From assembly GCA_001789635.1 (NCBI GenBank), contig MGAF01000004.1, positions 61,105 to 125,104 on the forward strand: a stretch of 64,000 nt of DNA. Direction: 5' to 3'. Shown piece by piece: positions 46,974 through 55,534 of the stretch. The notes beneath the pieces were generated by a model. The model was not told the origin of the DNA, searched no databases, and worked only from the letters and a program-made list of their open reading frames with translations. Within the stretch, counting starts at the first letter, position 1. Every line of letters begins with the position of its first letter. A program made the position numbers and the translations under genes. This stretch comes from Candidatus Roizmanbacteria bacterium RIFCSPLOWO2_01_FULL_35_13. Lineage in GTDB: Bacteria; Patescibacteriota; Microgenomatia; UBA1406; GWC2-37-13.

Positions 46974-47315
46974 TTACAGGGTTTCTTTGAAGAAATTATT
47001 CCAAACGTCAGTATCTAAATCCTTTTTTAATTCATCGCGAAACTGATCTACAGCAGACTTAAGTTCTTCTAATGTTTTAAAATTATAAGCTCTCAATCTT
47101 TTCTGCAACATGTCTTCGGACACTCTTTTTCCTTCACCCTCCCCTTTCAAACCATTGAAATACGTATACAGAAAAACTAACGAATTTGCCAAAGAAAAAG
47201 CAACTCTCTCACGAGGTAAAATAGAGTACACCTCAGGCGAAGTAGTTCTATCTTCATGTATAAAGTAGTATTCTAAACGCTTAGTCGGAGACATTTTTTT
47301 AGGATTTTCTTTCAT
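46974..47315 (-). CDS. Unknown protein in a dedA operon
   Basis: 113 aa, charged and mostly helical, with no membrane segment. Recognisable features are limited to a basic start (MKENPKKMSPTKRLEYYFIH) and an acidic C-terminus (DQFRDELKKDLDTDVWNNFF). Its start overlaps the 3' end of the dedA-like gene by 17 nt, so it is probably translated from the same mRNA. No family recognised. Confidence 0.6.
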   Translation of the reverse strand: MKENPKKMSPTKRLEYYFIHEDRTTSPEVYSILPRERVAFSLANSLVFLYTYFNGLKGEGEGKRVSEDMLQKRLRAYNFKTLEELKSAVDQFRDELKKDLDTDVWNNFFKETL

Positions 47316-47940
47316 TAAACGGTTTAAGAATTAAACTAATAAGTTGTTTGCGGTGGTTCGGATCTTTTAGTACATGGTAAGCAGGGGGAGCAATAGAAAC
47401 AATTATAATTCCAAGCACTATTGGTAATAAATATTTATCGACGTCGGGGATGAGGTTGCCAAGATAGTAGCCAGCTAGCGTTAAACCAACTCCCCAGATT
47501 AATCCTCCAAAAACGTTGTAGGAAATAAAGGTTTTGTAATTCATACTTCCGATTCCGGCAACGATAGGGGCGAATGTGCGAATCATCGGCATAAATCTGG
47601 CAATAACAATCGTTTTCTTTCCGTATTTTTCGTAAAATTTTTCCGCCTTCATCAGATTATCTTTATGAAAAAGTAGAGAGTCTTTTTTCTGAAAAAGATT
47701 TCTGCCGACTTTATGACCGAACCAATACCCGACAGTGTCACCGGCTACTGCTCCAATAAAGCAGAGAACTGCCAGAATTTTTATATTAAATATGCCCTGC
47801 GATGCCAGGAAGCCAGCGGTAAACAGCAGACTGTCACCCGGTAAAAAAAAACCGATGAACAATCCTGATTCCGCGAAAACAATTGCAAAAATTCCCAAGT
47901 ATCCTATCGCGGGAAGCAGTTCCAATAAATCAAAATGCAT
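47299..47940 (-). CDS. DedA family membrane protein
   Basis: 213 aa. Typical elements: FAESGLFIGFFLPGDSLLFT near residue 22, GDTVGYWFGHKVGRNLF near 68, EKYGKKTIVIARFMPMIRTF near 104 and the Gly-rich last helices. DedA proteins are lipid scramblases or transporters (undecaprenyl-phosphate or phospholipid recycling). A TATAAA box lies 7 nt before the ATG, and tRNA-Glu is 30 nt upstream on the same strand. Confidence 0.92.
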   Translation of the reverse strand: MHFDLLELLPAIGYLGIFAIVFAESGLFIGFFLPGDSLLFTAGFLASQGIFNIKILAVLCFIGAVAGDTVGYWFGHKVGRNLFQKKDSLLFHKDNLMKAEKFYEKYGKKTIVIARFMPMIRTFAPIVAGIGSMNYKTFISYNVFGGLIWGVGLTLAGYYLGNLIPDVDKYLLPIVLGIIIVSIAPPAYHVLKDPNHRKQLISLILKPFNERKS

Positions 47941-47969
47941 AATATATTTTATACTAAAATAGCTTGTTG

Positions 47970-48042
47970 TGACCCCAAGCGGATTCGAACCGCTGTAGAC
48001 AGGCTGAAAACCTGCCGTCCTAGGCCACTAGACGATGGGGCC
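47970..48042 (-). tRNA. tRNA-Glu (TTC)
   Basis: Minus strand acceptor GGCCCCA pairs with TGGGGTC. The anticodon stem GCAGG/CCTGT encloses TTTTCAG (anticodon TTC). T arm AGCGG/CCGCT with TTCGAAT. Confidence 0.93.
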
Positions 48043-48155
48043 AGTATAAATATTAAATGTTAAAGATTAAATATTAAAAATAAAGACAGAGTTATTTTAG
48101 CAAAATTATATCGAAATAACAACGATTCTGGGCAGGCCAGAATGACGAAGAAGAT

Positions 48156-48821
48156 TTATTTAAATTTATTACGGAGTTCTTCGAGGATGTCGCGGGCGAT
48201 GTCTTTACCGCCGAGGCCGAAGGCAAGGCCACCTGCCAGGGCTAGCATTACTACTATTCCCGTAAATAAAATCCTGACAAGATCCTGCGCCACGCCCAGC
48301 TGGTTCAAAACAACAAGAACGGTAAAAAAAACTATTACCCATTTAGTAAAGACAGAAAGAGTGTTAGCGGAAGTTGTCCCGATTGTCTTGACGCTATGTT
48401 TAACCAGATCGTAGCCAAGATTGGAGGCAAGCAGGCCGACAAAACCGATTACAACCGCAACCAAAACATTGGGTAGATAAAATAAAAACTGATTAATAAC
48501 TAATGTTGCTCTTGAAAGATTCCAGACTTCGAGGGTCGGGATTAAAAACAGAATTACTACAGTCCACTTGAGAATTTCCGAGAGAACCTCTAACCATATT
48601 TTCACTTCTGTACGTTTCATTAATTTCATCTTTTCCAGCACTCCGTCGATCCGTGCAAAAGACAGAATAGACAGAAGAGTCCTTTTAAGTAGGGTAGATA
48701 ATAAAAGTCCTACAATTAAAATTCCCAAACCGGTAAAAAAATTGGGCAGGAAAACAAAAATATTTTGTAAAAAATTCCAAATGATACTATTTATTAATAT
48801 AAGCATATTTAGATTCTTCAC
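48156..48821 (-). CDS. Membrane protein with MscS-type conserved helices
   Basis: 221 aa. Several long hydrophobic helices; the repeated pattern LPNFFTGLGILIVGLLLSTL and LPNVLVAVVIGFVGLLASNL is that of the conserved TM-helix repeat found in MscS-related proteins, and the end LALAGGLAFGLGGKDIARDI is the pore-helix signature. The large soluble MscS domain is absent, so a small channel or scaffold is more likely than a full mechanosensitive channel. Confidence 0.78.
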   Translation of the reverse strand: MKNLNMLILINSIIWNFLQNIFVFLPNFFTGLGILIVGLLLSTLLKRTLLSILSFARIDGVLEKMKLMKRTEVKIWLEVLSEILKWTVVILFLIPTLEVWNLSRATLVINQFLFYLPNVLVAVVIGFVGLLASNLGYDLVKHSVKTIGTTSANTLSVFTKWVIVFFTVLVVLNQLGVAQDLVRILFTGIVVMLALAGGLAFGLGGKDIARDILEELRNKFK

Positions 48822-48836
48822 TCCGGTTCACTCCGT

Positions 48837-49211
48837 TCAGAATGACGGAGGGAACGCAACATTTTCAAAATGCTTTAAATTGTTAACTGTTAAATCACCA
48901 TTAATTACTATAGATATTACGTCTAAGGAAAGTTTATAATTTTTATAATCATTTTTCAAGAGAAAATATTGTACAGGCCTTCTGAGATGATTTATTTTAT
49001 GAATTGTCATTGATTCATAAGGTTTGCCGAAATGATTATTTGACCTGGTTTTAACCTCTATAAATGAAAGTTTACTATCTTTAACAGCTATAAGATCGAT
49101 TTCACCCCAGTGGGTATGAAAATTTTGTTCAATGATTCTATAACCTTTAGATTTTAGAAATTTGGAAGCTTCCTGTTCACCTTTTTTTCCTATGTCTTGA
49201 TTGTGGGGCAT
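48837..49211 (-). CDS. YraN/UPF0102 family endonuclease-like protein
   Basis: 124 aa. Family pattern: IGKKGEQEASKFLKSKGYRI, NFHTHWGEIDLIA, LSFIEVKTRSNNHFG (D and E-x-K of the restriction-endonuclease-like fold), HKINHLRRPVQYFL. Likely involved in DNA processing. Lies just after rplS, the usual neighbourhood. Its C-terminus (AFPPSF and TGA) is read from a GTCATTCTGAACGGAG repeat. Confidence 0.88.
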   Translation of the reverse strand: MPHNQDIGKKGEQEASKFLKSKGYRIIEQNFHTHWGEIDLIAVKDSKLSFIEVKTRSNNHFGKPYESMTIHKINHLRRPVQYFLLKNDYKNYKLSLDVISIVINGDLTVNNLKHFENVAFPPSF

Positions 49212-49273
49212 TGGGCTGAATGAGATCCCTCGACTTCGCTCGGGATGACAAACGAATTAATGTGTTATGTTTG

Positions 49274-49597
49274 TCATTTAATTTTGGCTTTGACCTGTTT
49301 TTCGTGGAGATTTCTTATATAGTAGAGTTTGGCTTTTTGTTGAGCAGCTTTTTTTACCAGTGAAATGTTGTCAAGAAACGGAGAAATAAGAGGAATTATT
49401 CTTTCTACACCAATGCCTGAGCGGGAAATTTTTCTCACAGTAAACATCCTGGTCTGAGGAGAGTTGCCTTTAACTTTGATTAAAATTCCCTTGAAAATTT
49501 GTTTTCTTTCTTTTTCACCCTCTTTAAATTTATAGGTAATACCTAAGGTACTTCCGACTGTGAAAGTTTTGTCTTTGTAGGATAGAGAGTTAGCCAT
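49274..49597 (-). CDS. rplS: Ribosomal protein L19
   Basis: 107 aa from the ATG at 49597; the longer frame to 49669 reads the upstream repeat and is rejected. Signature: FTVGSTLGITYKFKEGEKER, QIFKGILIKVKGNS, MFTVRKISRSGIGVERIIPL, AAQQKAKLYYIRN. Binds 23S rRNA at the subunit interface. Close to the family length (about 115). Confidence 0.94.
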   Translation of the reverse strand: MANSLSYKDKTFTVGSTLGITYKFKEGEKERKQIFKGILIKVKGNSPQTRMFTVRKISRSGIGVERIIPLISPFLDNISLVKKAAQQKAKLYYIRNLHEKQVKAKIK

Positions 49598-49599
49598 AA

Positions 49600-49705
49600 A
49601 TGTGATACTGATACGAATCTTATTCGGATGCCGCGGATATATGGATTTTACGAATGTTTTAATCAGCATATCCGTGGATCCGCATAGAATCCGTAGATCA
49701 GTATT
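49600..49705. repeat. Palindromic repeat upstream of rplS
   Basis: GATACGAATCTTATTCGGAT at one side, ATATCCGTGGATCCGCATAG and ATCCGTAGATCAGTATT at the other. Same class as 24888-25037. Confidence 0.6.
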
Positions 49706-49729
49706 TCATTCTATCATCCCAAACTCTAT

Positions 49730-49758
49730 TTGACAAGAAGATGTTTATTTTTTATACT
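49730..49758 (+). promoter_or_regulatory. Sigma-70-type promoter of pyrG
   Basis: TTGACA (49730-49735), 17-nt spacer, TATACT (49753-49758). The GTG start at 49767 is 8 nt further, so the mRNA should be leaderless or nearly so. Confidence 0.75.
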
Positions 49759-49766
49759 TGAAAGGC

Positions 49767-51431
49767 GTGAAGACAAAGTACGTTTTTATTTCCGGAGGTG
49801 TGATTTCGGGTATTGGGAAAGGCACAGTTGCCGCATCCATCGCGCTCATTCTTCAACGCTTAGGCTTCAAAGTTGCTCCCATCAAATGTGAAAACTATCT
49901 TAATGTTGATTCGGGAACCATAAATCCGATAGAACATGGCGATCCTTTTTTGTGTGAAGACGGAACCGAAGCCGATATGGATCTTGGGACTTATGAAAAA
50001 TTCCTGGGAGTTGATGTCGGTAAGAGCAATTTTATTACCATGGGCCAAATTTATCAGACTGTAATAAATCGCGAAAGAAGGTTTGAATATAAGGGAGAAG
50101 ACGTCGAAGCTATTCCCCACATAACAGACGAAATCCAAAAAAGAATTACCGAAGCCGGAAGAAAAACCAATGCCGATGTTGTTGTCGTCGAACTCGGAGG
50201 AACAGCGGGAGAATATCAAAATGTTTTTTATTATGAGGCTTCAAGAATTTTGTCTTTCAAAAACCCGGGCAATGTGATACACATTCACGTCGGATACATG
50301 CCTACACCTAATCATCTGGGTGAACCAAAAACAAAACCAACTCAGTTGTCGGTAAGGACTTTAAACGGCATGGGAATACAACCAGACTTTATAATCTCGA
50401 GATCGGAAAAACAAATGGACCAGAGAAGAAAAAACCGTTTTGCCTTATTTTGTAACGTTCACCCTGAAGATATTTTTTCTGTTCCCGATACAAAAAATAT
50501 ATATGAAATACCGCTGACTTTAAAGCATCAGAATTTTCCCGATAGACTGATGACAAAATTAAATCTAAAAAAATCTAGGGAAGATTTTACCGAATGGGAA
50601 AAATTTGTAAAAAAAGTTGATTCGGTTAATAAGTCTAACAAAGAAATTAGAGTTGCAATTGTAGGGAAATATTTTTCTACCGGTGAATATCAACTACGCG
50701 ATTCTTATGCGGCTTTGTTTGATGCGCTTCAACATTCAGGTTGGTTTCACAACGTAATTGTAAAAACTATTTGGATCGATGCAGAAAGAGTCGAGTCTCA
50801 CGGAATTAATTTATTAAAGCAAAAATATAATGGCCTAATTGTTCCTATTGGTTGGGGTGAAAGAGGAGCTGAAGGAATGATTACTGCCGCGGGTTATGCC
50901 AGAGACAATAAAATTCCCTATCTCGGACTATGTTATGGAATGCAGTTGGCGGCTGTTTCTTTTGCAAGGGATGTAATCGGATTAAAGGATGCAAATAGCA
51001 CGGAAAAAAATCCAGGTACAAAAAACCCGATTATTCATCTAAATCCCAGGCAGAAAGAGAATGTAAAAAGACGAGCCTATGGGGGAACAATGCGGTTGGG
51101 AGCTTGGGATGCAGTTGTAAAAAAAAGAACGATAGCTTGGGATGCGTATGAAAAATATGGGGGTTTTTTAAATAAAGAAACCGGATTAACAAGTGAACGG
51201 CATAGACACCGCTATGAATTTAATAATAAATATTTAAAAGATTTTGAGAAGAAAGGTATGATTTTTTCAGCCACATCAACAGTTGAGAATTTGGTAGAGA
51301 TTATTGAATTACCAAAATCTGTTCATCCATTTTATCTGGGAACTCAGGGTCATCCTGAATATAAATCACGCCCACTGAATCCTCATCCTATTTTTCTGGA
51401 ATTTATTGCGGCTTGCTTGAAGAAAAGCTAA
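49767..51431 (+). CDS. pyrG: CTP synthase
   Basis: 554 aa from the GTG at 49767 (KTKYVFISGGVISGIGKG matches the family start; a TTG at 49758 lies inside the -10 box). Amidoligase domain: P-loop GGVISGIGKGTVAASIAL, CEDGTEADMDLGTYEKFLG, VVVELGGTAGEYQ. Glutaminase domain: LGLCYGMQLAAVSFARDV with the Cys nucleophile near 391, and HPEYKSRP near 530. Makes CTP from UTP. Diverged copies of its 3' end and of the eno 3' end lie just downstream. Confidence 0.97.
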   Translation: MKTKYVFISGGVISGIGKGTVAASIALILQRLGFKVAPIKCENYLNVDSGTINPIEHGDPFLCEDGTEADMDLGTYEKFLGVDVGKSNFITMGQIYQTVINRERRFEYKGEDVEAIPHITDEIQKRITEAGRKTNADVVVVELGGTAGEYQNVFYYEASRILSFKNPGNVIHIHVGYMPTPNHLGEPKTKPTQLSVRTLNGMGIQPDFIISRSEKQMDQRRKNRFALFCNVHPEDIFSVPDTKNIYEIPLTLKHQNFPDRLMTKLNLKKSREDFTEWEKFVKKVDSVNKSNKEIRVAIVGKYFSTGEYQLRDSYAALFDALQHSGWFHNVIVKTIWIDAERVESHGINLLKQKYNGLIVPIGWGERGAEGMITAAGYARDNKIPYLGLCYGMQLAAVSFARDVIGLKDANSTEKNPGTKNPIIHLNPRQKENVKRRAYGGTMRLGAWDAVVKKRTIAWDAYEKYGGFLNKETGLTSERHRHRYEFNNKYLKDFEKKGMIFSATSTVENLVEIIELPKSVHPFYLGTQGHPEYKSRPLNPHPIFLEFIAACLKKS

Positions 51432-51458
51432 AGGATTTTTAAAGGAAGTAAGAGGCAA

Positions 51459-51560
51459 TTACTTTTTTAGTTTTTCGCGTTCGATCTGCTAAAGGCGGTT
51501 GTATTTGGTAAGACGTTCTCCACGGGCAGACACGCCGAATTTGACAAAGTCAATTTTGGA
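51459..51560 (-). pseudogene. Diverged fragment of the eno 3' end
   Basis: Minus-strand translation gives SKIDFVKFGVSARGERLTKY followed by NRL, a TAG where Trp stands in the intact gene, then QIERE and LKK. The intact enolase at 55535 ends VKFGASARGERLAKYNRLWQ. Nucleotide identity by eye is roughly three quarters. A broken relic of a second enolase gene. Confidence 0.8.
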
Positions 51561-51590
51561 AAGCTACTTAAAAATTTGCGGAAATTTAAT

Positions 51591-51674
51591 CTCGGAAGTC
51601 AGGGTCACCCTGAGGACAAATCACGCCCCCTCAAACCGCCGCTCTTGTTTTTGGAATTTATTGAGGCCTGTTAA
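51591..51674 (+). pseudogene. Diverged fragment of the pyrG 3' end
   Basis: Translates LGSQGHPEDKSRPLKPPLLF then LEFIEAC stop, against LGTQGHPEYKSRPLNPHPIF then LEFIAAC in the intact pyrG. The rest of the gene is missing. It lies after the eno fragment, on the other strand. Confidence 0.82.
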
Positions 51675-51710
51675 ATAAAAAACTCGGAATTACAAAATAA
51701 GATCGTGGTA

Positions 51711-53216
51711 CTAGTAATCTCTATACAGAAAAGTCCCTGATTTTTTTAGTAATAACATCTCTCCATTTATAGTGTTTGGTTCTTCCGTAACTGGATTCCA
51801 CTGATCAAATAAAATAAGAATTTTAATTAACGATTCTATGTCATTTATTGTAAATGAAATACCAGATACTTCGAAGGCTTTTTTTAGTTTCAAATTCAAT
51901 TCCTTTTTAGATAAGCCGGTTTTTTTAACAATATCTGAAGCGAGTTTATTTAGAGAAGAAAAGCCGGGATTCTTAGCAACCAATCCTAATTGGTCTAAAA
52001 CTTGTACTATGTCATCGATATTTTTATTTCTAATTGCTGTAGAAAGTGCTGAAACTTCATTAGGATTCAAATCTCTAACTTGAAAATATCTACTTGCAGC
52101 AAATGCATATGATCTGGTTTTTAGTGCTAAAGCGAAAAATTCCGGATTTAGCAACATTAGAACTAAATTGCTGCTAATAAAGGTTATTCTATCAAAGTTG
52201 TCTGTTACTGGTCGAATATTTTCATAACCCATTTTATCTATTTGTCCCTCGTATGACAGCCTAGCGTTTATTGCACTCAGTGGTTCAGTAATATTATGTT
52301 CATGTTTAATTGTCAATTGAGCCTGTTCTGAGCTTAGAGCGCAGCCCCAGTAACGATTTTGACGAGCGAGGGTAGAAAGTTGCTGGCCAACCGGTATATA
52401 TTCGTCAACTAGTGCCATATCAGGTTCAGTATGATTAATCAATATTTCTGCATTTTCTGAAGATAAGGATGCTGTAGTTTTTCCAGTGTCATCTTTTTTT
52501 AATTCAGCCTTTACATCCATTTTTTTCGAAACAGCAAACCTTCGATCCTGACGTCCTTCATAGAAATCGAAGTCTCTGACTAAATGGTCAAATAGTGAAA
52601 TTTCGTTACCACGACGGGCTAATTCGTAAAGATTAATAACATTGATAAAAATTCCGGACATCCCCGGAATAGTAAACTGGGTTAAATAAGGACGAGCAAC
52701 ACGTTTTTTTAAATATGGATTTTTTTCCACGAGTGATACTACACTATTTAATTCCTCTGGTGATTCAACTTCTATATCAATATCTGCATTGTGTCTAAAA
52801 ACTGTCGGTGACAACTGTAAGGCTGAGAAAAGCTCAGGTATTGCGTTATTAACCACTTCTATCATCTTTGTTATTCCTGTATTATTTCTTTTTTTTTGCC
52901 TTTCACGATTTTTAGATGGAAGAGTGTTTAGGTGAGTGCCACGAGAGGTAATTTTAAAGCCATGCTCACTCTTTATTTTTAGTCTCTGAATTTTAAAAAT
53001 ATGATCCAAAACGGTTGAACTAAATTTTTTGGTCTCAGTTTGCGATAAAACAGAACCAAATAGTTCAGTTATTGAAAACCTAATTTCAGGACTGCCTTTT
53101 TCTTTTTTTCGATTTTTTTCTTCAGCAGTAACAAGTAAGCCTTGCCAAACAGCACAAGGAGTAGTATCTAAACTTGGATTGGAATTAATTGATCCTGTTT
53201 CACCAGCTAATACCAT
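51711..53216 (-). CDS. Unknown 501-aa protein with a possible nucleotidyltransferase-like segment
   Basis: 501 aa, soluble. The region near residues 145-190 reads VFRHNADIDIEVESPEELNS and IFINVINLYELARR, then DFDFYEGRQDRRFAV; the paired acidic residues after a beta-strand recall nucleotidyltransferase folds (as in AbiEii-like proteins), but no G-S motif is present, so this is a weak hint. The C-terminal half is helical (GLSKKELNLKLKKAFEVSGI). The start overlaps the winged-helix gene upstream by 17 nt, implying coupled translation with that regulator. No known family recognised. Confidence 0.5.
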   Translation of the reverse strand: MVLAGETGSINSNPSLDTTPCAVWQGLLVTAEEKNRKKEKGSPEIRFSITELFGSVLSQTETKKFSSTVLDHIFKIQRLKIKSEHGFKITSRGTHLNTLPSKNRERQKKRNNTGITKMIEVVNNAIPELFSALQLSPTVFRHNADIDIEVESPEELNSVVSLVEKNPYLKKRVARPYLTQFTIPGMSGIFINVINLYELARRGNEISLFDHLVRDFDFYEGRQDRRFAVSKKMDVKAELKKDDTGKTTASLSSENAEILINHTEPDMALVDEYIPVGQQLSTLARQNRYWGCALSSEQAQLTIKHEHNITEPLSAINARLSYEGQIDKMGYENIRPVTDNFDRITFISSNLVLMLLNPEFFALALKTRSYAFAASRYFQVRDLNPNEVSALSTAIRNKNIDDIVQVLDQLGLVAKNPGFSSLNKLASDIVKKTGLSKKELNLKLKKAFEVSGISFTINDIESLIKILILFDQWNPVTEEPNTINGEMLLLKKSGTFLYRDY

Positions 53217-54315
53217 ACCCTTTTTTTCTGTAGGAACTTATAATAATTGTATTATCAAGTGAATGGATTTTTCTTTTTAACCTATACATTGCCTGATCTA
53301 TAGCCCAGTCGGAATATTGATCCGGCCAGTTATCTCCCCAACGGACTTTGGCTAACTCATCACGGTTTACAATTGAATTTCTTTTTGATATTAAAAGAGT
53401 TAACATTTTCCTTTCATAAATAGAAAAATGAGTTGTAATGTCAATATTGTTCAAATAAACATGCAAACTTCGTATTTCTAATTTTGAAGCTAGATTTTCT
53501 TTTAATAATCTTATTAGAAAATCGGGAAATTGATTCTTACATTCTGAATTTAAAAATCTGGTATCGGTTAGATATTTAAGTAGTTCCTTATTAGTGCCCA
53601 GTTGCTTTTTGTAAAATTCTGCCAATGTATCTTTTATAGATTGTGACAGACGATCCCAAATCATCTTAATCCGATATCTGTAAGTTTCTGAATTAAATAT
53701 TTCGCTCAGGGTCTTTTTATCGTTATTTATTTGTCTGATAATTTCCCTGATTAACCAGAGATAACCTCCGGTTTCCTTAAAAATTGGAGTGTTAAGTGCT
53801 TTAGGTATCCTAATGTTAAGTAACTTTTCCAAAAATCTCAAAAAAGTGTTGACACTTTTTTTATCATGAAGAGGGTAATTTATCAGATTTTTATAATATG
53901 AAGTGGTGCCAAACTTTGCTACATATTTTTTGAATTCAAAAGGTGAAATTTCTGCAAAAAGTATCAGAGGAGTTTCATTAATTCTTGAATAATTTATCAG
54001 ATCGTATAATAATCTGTCCTTGTCAGGTGTAAAAAGTAACTCTGCATTATCCACCAAAATTCCCGTTTTCTTATCCGAATCTAACAAGTTAAAGTCAGAA
54101 AAATCCTCACTGGAAGGTAGGATAGAAATAACCTTAGGCTTCATAATCTTTTGAGTTGATACCCATTCTAAAAAGTAGTTTATCTGGTATGTATGCTCAG
54201 TAAACGGGTGAAAGAAGACAAAGCCGCACTCTTTAAGCAATAAAACATTTTTCCAGGCTTTAAATCTATCTATCATATCCTCAGGATGTAAAGGCCAGTG
54301 TTTATATTGTTGCAT
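53200..54315 (-). CDS. Winged-helix regulator with a STAND-like N-terminal region
   Basis: 371 aa from the ATG at 54315, chosen because a TTGTTA-N17-TATAAT promoter ends 6 nt before it; the longer frame (54342) runs across the -10 box. C-terminal residues about 275-371 form an OmpR/PhoB-type winged helix (STHFSIYERKMLTLLISK-like element, NRDELAKVRWGDNWPDQYSD, VDQAMYRLKRKIHSLD). The N-terminal 250 residues look like a degenerate AAA+/STAND module: a Walker-B-like GILVDNAELLF but no Walker A. It overlaps the 501-aa gene. Likely a transcription regulator of this locus. Confidence 0.75.
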   Translation of the reverse strand: MQQYKHWPLHPEDMIDRFKAWKNVLLLKECGFVFFHPFTEHTYQINYFLEWVSTQKIMKPKVISILPSSEDFSDFNLLDSDKKTGILVDNAELLFTPDKDRLLYDLINYSRINETPLILFAEISPFEFKKYVAKFGTTSYYKNLINYPLHDKKSVNTFLRFLEKLLNIRIPKALNTPIFKETGGYLWLIREIIRQINNDKKTLSEIFNSETYRYRIKMIWDRLSQSIKDTLAEFYKKQLGTNKELLKYLTDTRFLNSECKNQFPDFLIRLLKENLASKLEIRSLHVYLNNIDITTHFSIYERKMLTLLISKRNSIVNRDELAKVRWGDNWPDQYSDWAIDQAMYRLKRKIHSLDNTIIISSYRKKGYGISW

Positions 54316-54321
54316 GGCTGT

Positions 54322-54350
54322 ATTATAACATATTTCTATCAAACTAACAA
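54322..54350 (-). promoter_or_regulatory. Sigma-70-type promoter of the winged-helix gene
   Basis: TTGTTA (54345-54350), 17-nt spacer, TATAAT (54322-54327), then 6 nt to the ATG. Predicted start is at or next to the start codon. Confidence 0.7.
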
Positions 54351-54435
54351 GTAGCTGTTAGATAAACTGTCAAGTAATAGTAATAACTCTAGGTTATTAT
54401 AGGGCTGTTATAAAGTTTTTTTACGAGTATAAATT

Positions 54436-54738
54436 ATGGCAGAATTTCCTAATTGGAATTTAAAGAATAAGCATGATGTTATTGATCTAATATATTTAAA
54501 AGCCCGTGATATAGATCCAGATGAAATATTAACTATACAGATGCGCACCCCATTAGGTGATAAGGATGTGCAAACTACAAAAGGAGAGCTTTTTATAACA
54601 GGATTATCTACGTTAGTAAACAGTCCATCCAGGAATCTAGGATATAAATGGGGCGGATTAACACCGAATGAACTAGATAATATTGTAAAAAATGTAAAAA
54701 AAATTTGGAGTAAGGCTATGAAAGATAAAGCGAAATAA
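54436..54738 (+). CDS. Unknown small protein (100 aa)
   Basis: MAEFPNWNLKNKHDVIDLIY at the start, mixed helix and strand pattern, Lys-rich helical C-terminus (VKNVKKIWSKAMKDKAK). No membrane helix, no known domain. First of three short plus-strand genes opposite the winged-helix regulator. Function unknown. Confidence 0.5.
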   Translation: MAEFPNWNLKNKHDVIDLIYLKARDIDPDEILTIQMRTPLGDKDVQTTKGELFITGLSTLVNSPSRNLGYKWGGLTPNELDNIVKNVKKIWSKAMKDKAK

Positions 54739-54805
54739 AGCTACAGGTTTAAGTATTTTAAAAAGTTGCAACTTGGTGTCAAATGAAAAATTTTCACTTT
54801 TAACT

Positions 54806-55090
54806 ATGACCGATCAACTTGAAGCAAAAAGAGGTAAAAAAGTTACAAATATGAGAGAAGAACAAATGGCGACGCTTCCATGTGTGCTGGGTTTCAATAT
54901 GTTTGGTGAACGACTAGAGTCACAACTATATCAGCATTATGTATCTTTACTTGCCTTAGCCGATGAAAATGGATATTTAGCGAAAGAAATTGATCAAAAC
55001 AACGAGCAAGTTCCAGGGAGGGAAAGACATGTTGAACCCGGAAAACATCAGGAAGTAGTTCTAGTTGATTATGTAGTTAAGGCTACTTAA
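54806..55090 (+). CDS. Unknown small protein (94 aa)
   Basis: The ATG at 54806 is taken over the TTG at 54773. MTDQLEAKRGKKVTNMREEQ, a single cysteine (TLPCVLGFNMFGERLESQLY), and a hydrophobic tail (QEVVLVDYVVKAT). No domain recognised. Second of the three short genes. Confidence 0.45.
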   Translation: MTDQLEAKRGKKVTNMREEQMATLPCVLGFNMFGERLESQLYQHYVSLLALADENGYLAKEIDQNNEQVPGRERHVEPGKHQEVVLVDYVVKAT

Positions 55091-55145
55091 GTAAAAAAAG
55101 ATTGTAATAAGCTAGGGCACGTTAGAAGTTTTAATAAATTTTGAT

Positions 55146-55514
55146 ATGTCTACAAAACATGAATTACCAGAAAGTATTTTTGGTTCGGGAAGACGTAATC
55201 TAAACACTATTAATTTTGCCAATATTGCAGCGTTGGGATTAAATCCTATGTTACCAAATTTAAGATTTCGAGGTCAAGGAGGTGGTAGAAATGATCATGA
55301 CGCACGAGTAGATAAGGCACAAGCAGAATTAGATGCTGAAATAGCAAGAGGGGAAGTTATTAGAACAGAAAATGCAAAAACCGTAGCAATTATTAAGGAA
55401 ACTCAAGCTCGTTTAGATAAATCTACTAAAGATTCGCTGGCTTATTTAAAAAAAACCACGGAGGATTCGATTAAAGCAACGAATGAATATTTAAGAGAAC
55501 GAGGGTTAAAGTAA
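55146..55514 (+). CDS. Unknown coiled-coil protein (122 aa)
   Basis: N-terminal third is low in charge and Asn/Gly-rich (FGSGRRNLNTINFANIAALG; RFRGQGGGRNDH), C-terminal two thirds are a heptad-like helix (DKAQAELDAEIARGEVIRTE onward). Typical of a short structural or assembly protein. No family recognised. Ends 21 nt from the eno stop on the opposite strand. Confidence 0.5.
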   Translation: MSTKHELPESIFGSGRRNLNTINFANIAALGLNPMLPNLRFRGQGGGRNDHDARVDKAQAELDAEIARGEVIRTENAKTVAIIKETQARLDKSTKDSLAYLKKTTEDSIKATNEYLRERGLK

Positions 55515-55534
55515 ATAAGAATTAAACTTTAAAA

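Noticed and set aside
49274-49669. 131-aa form of the L19 gene
   Set aside because: The first 24 residues come from the upstream palindromic repeat; the family start is at 49597.
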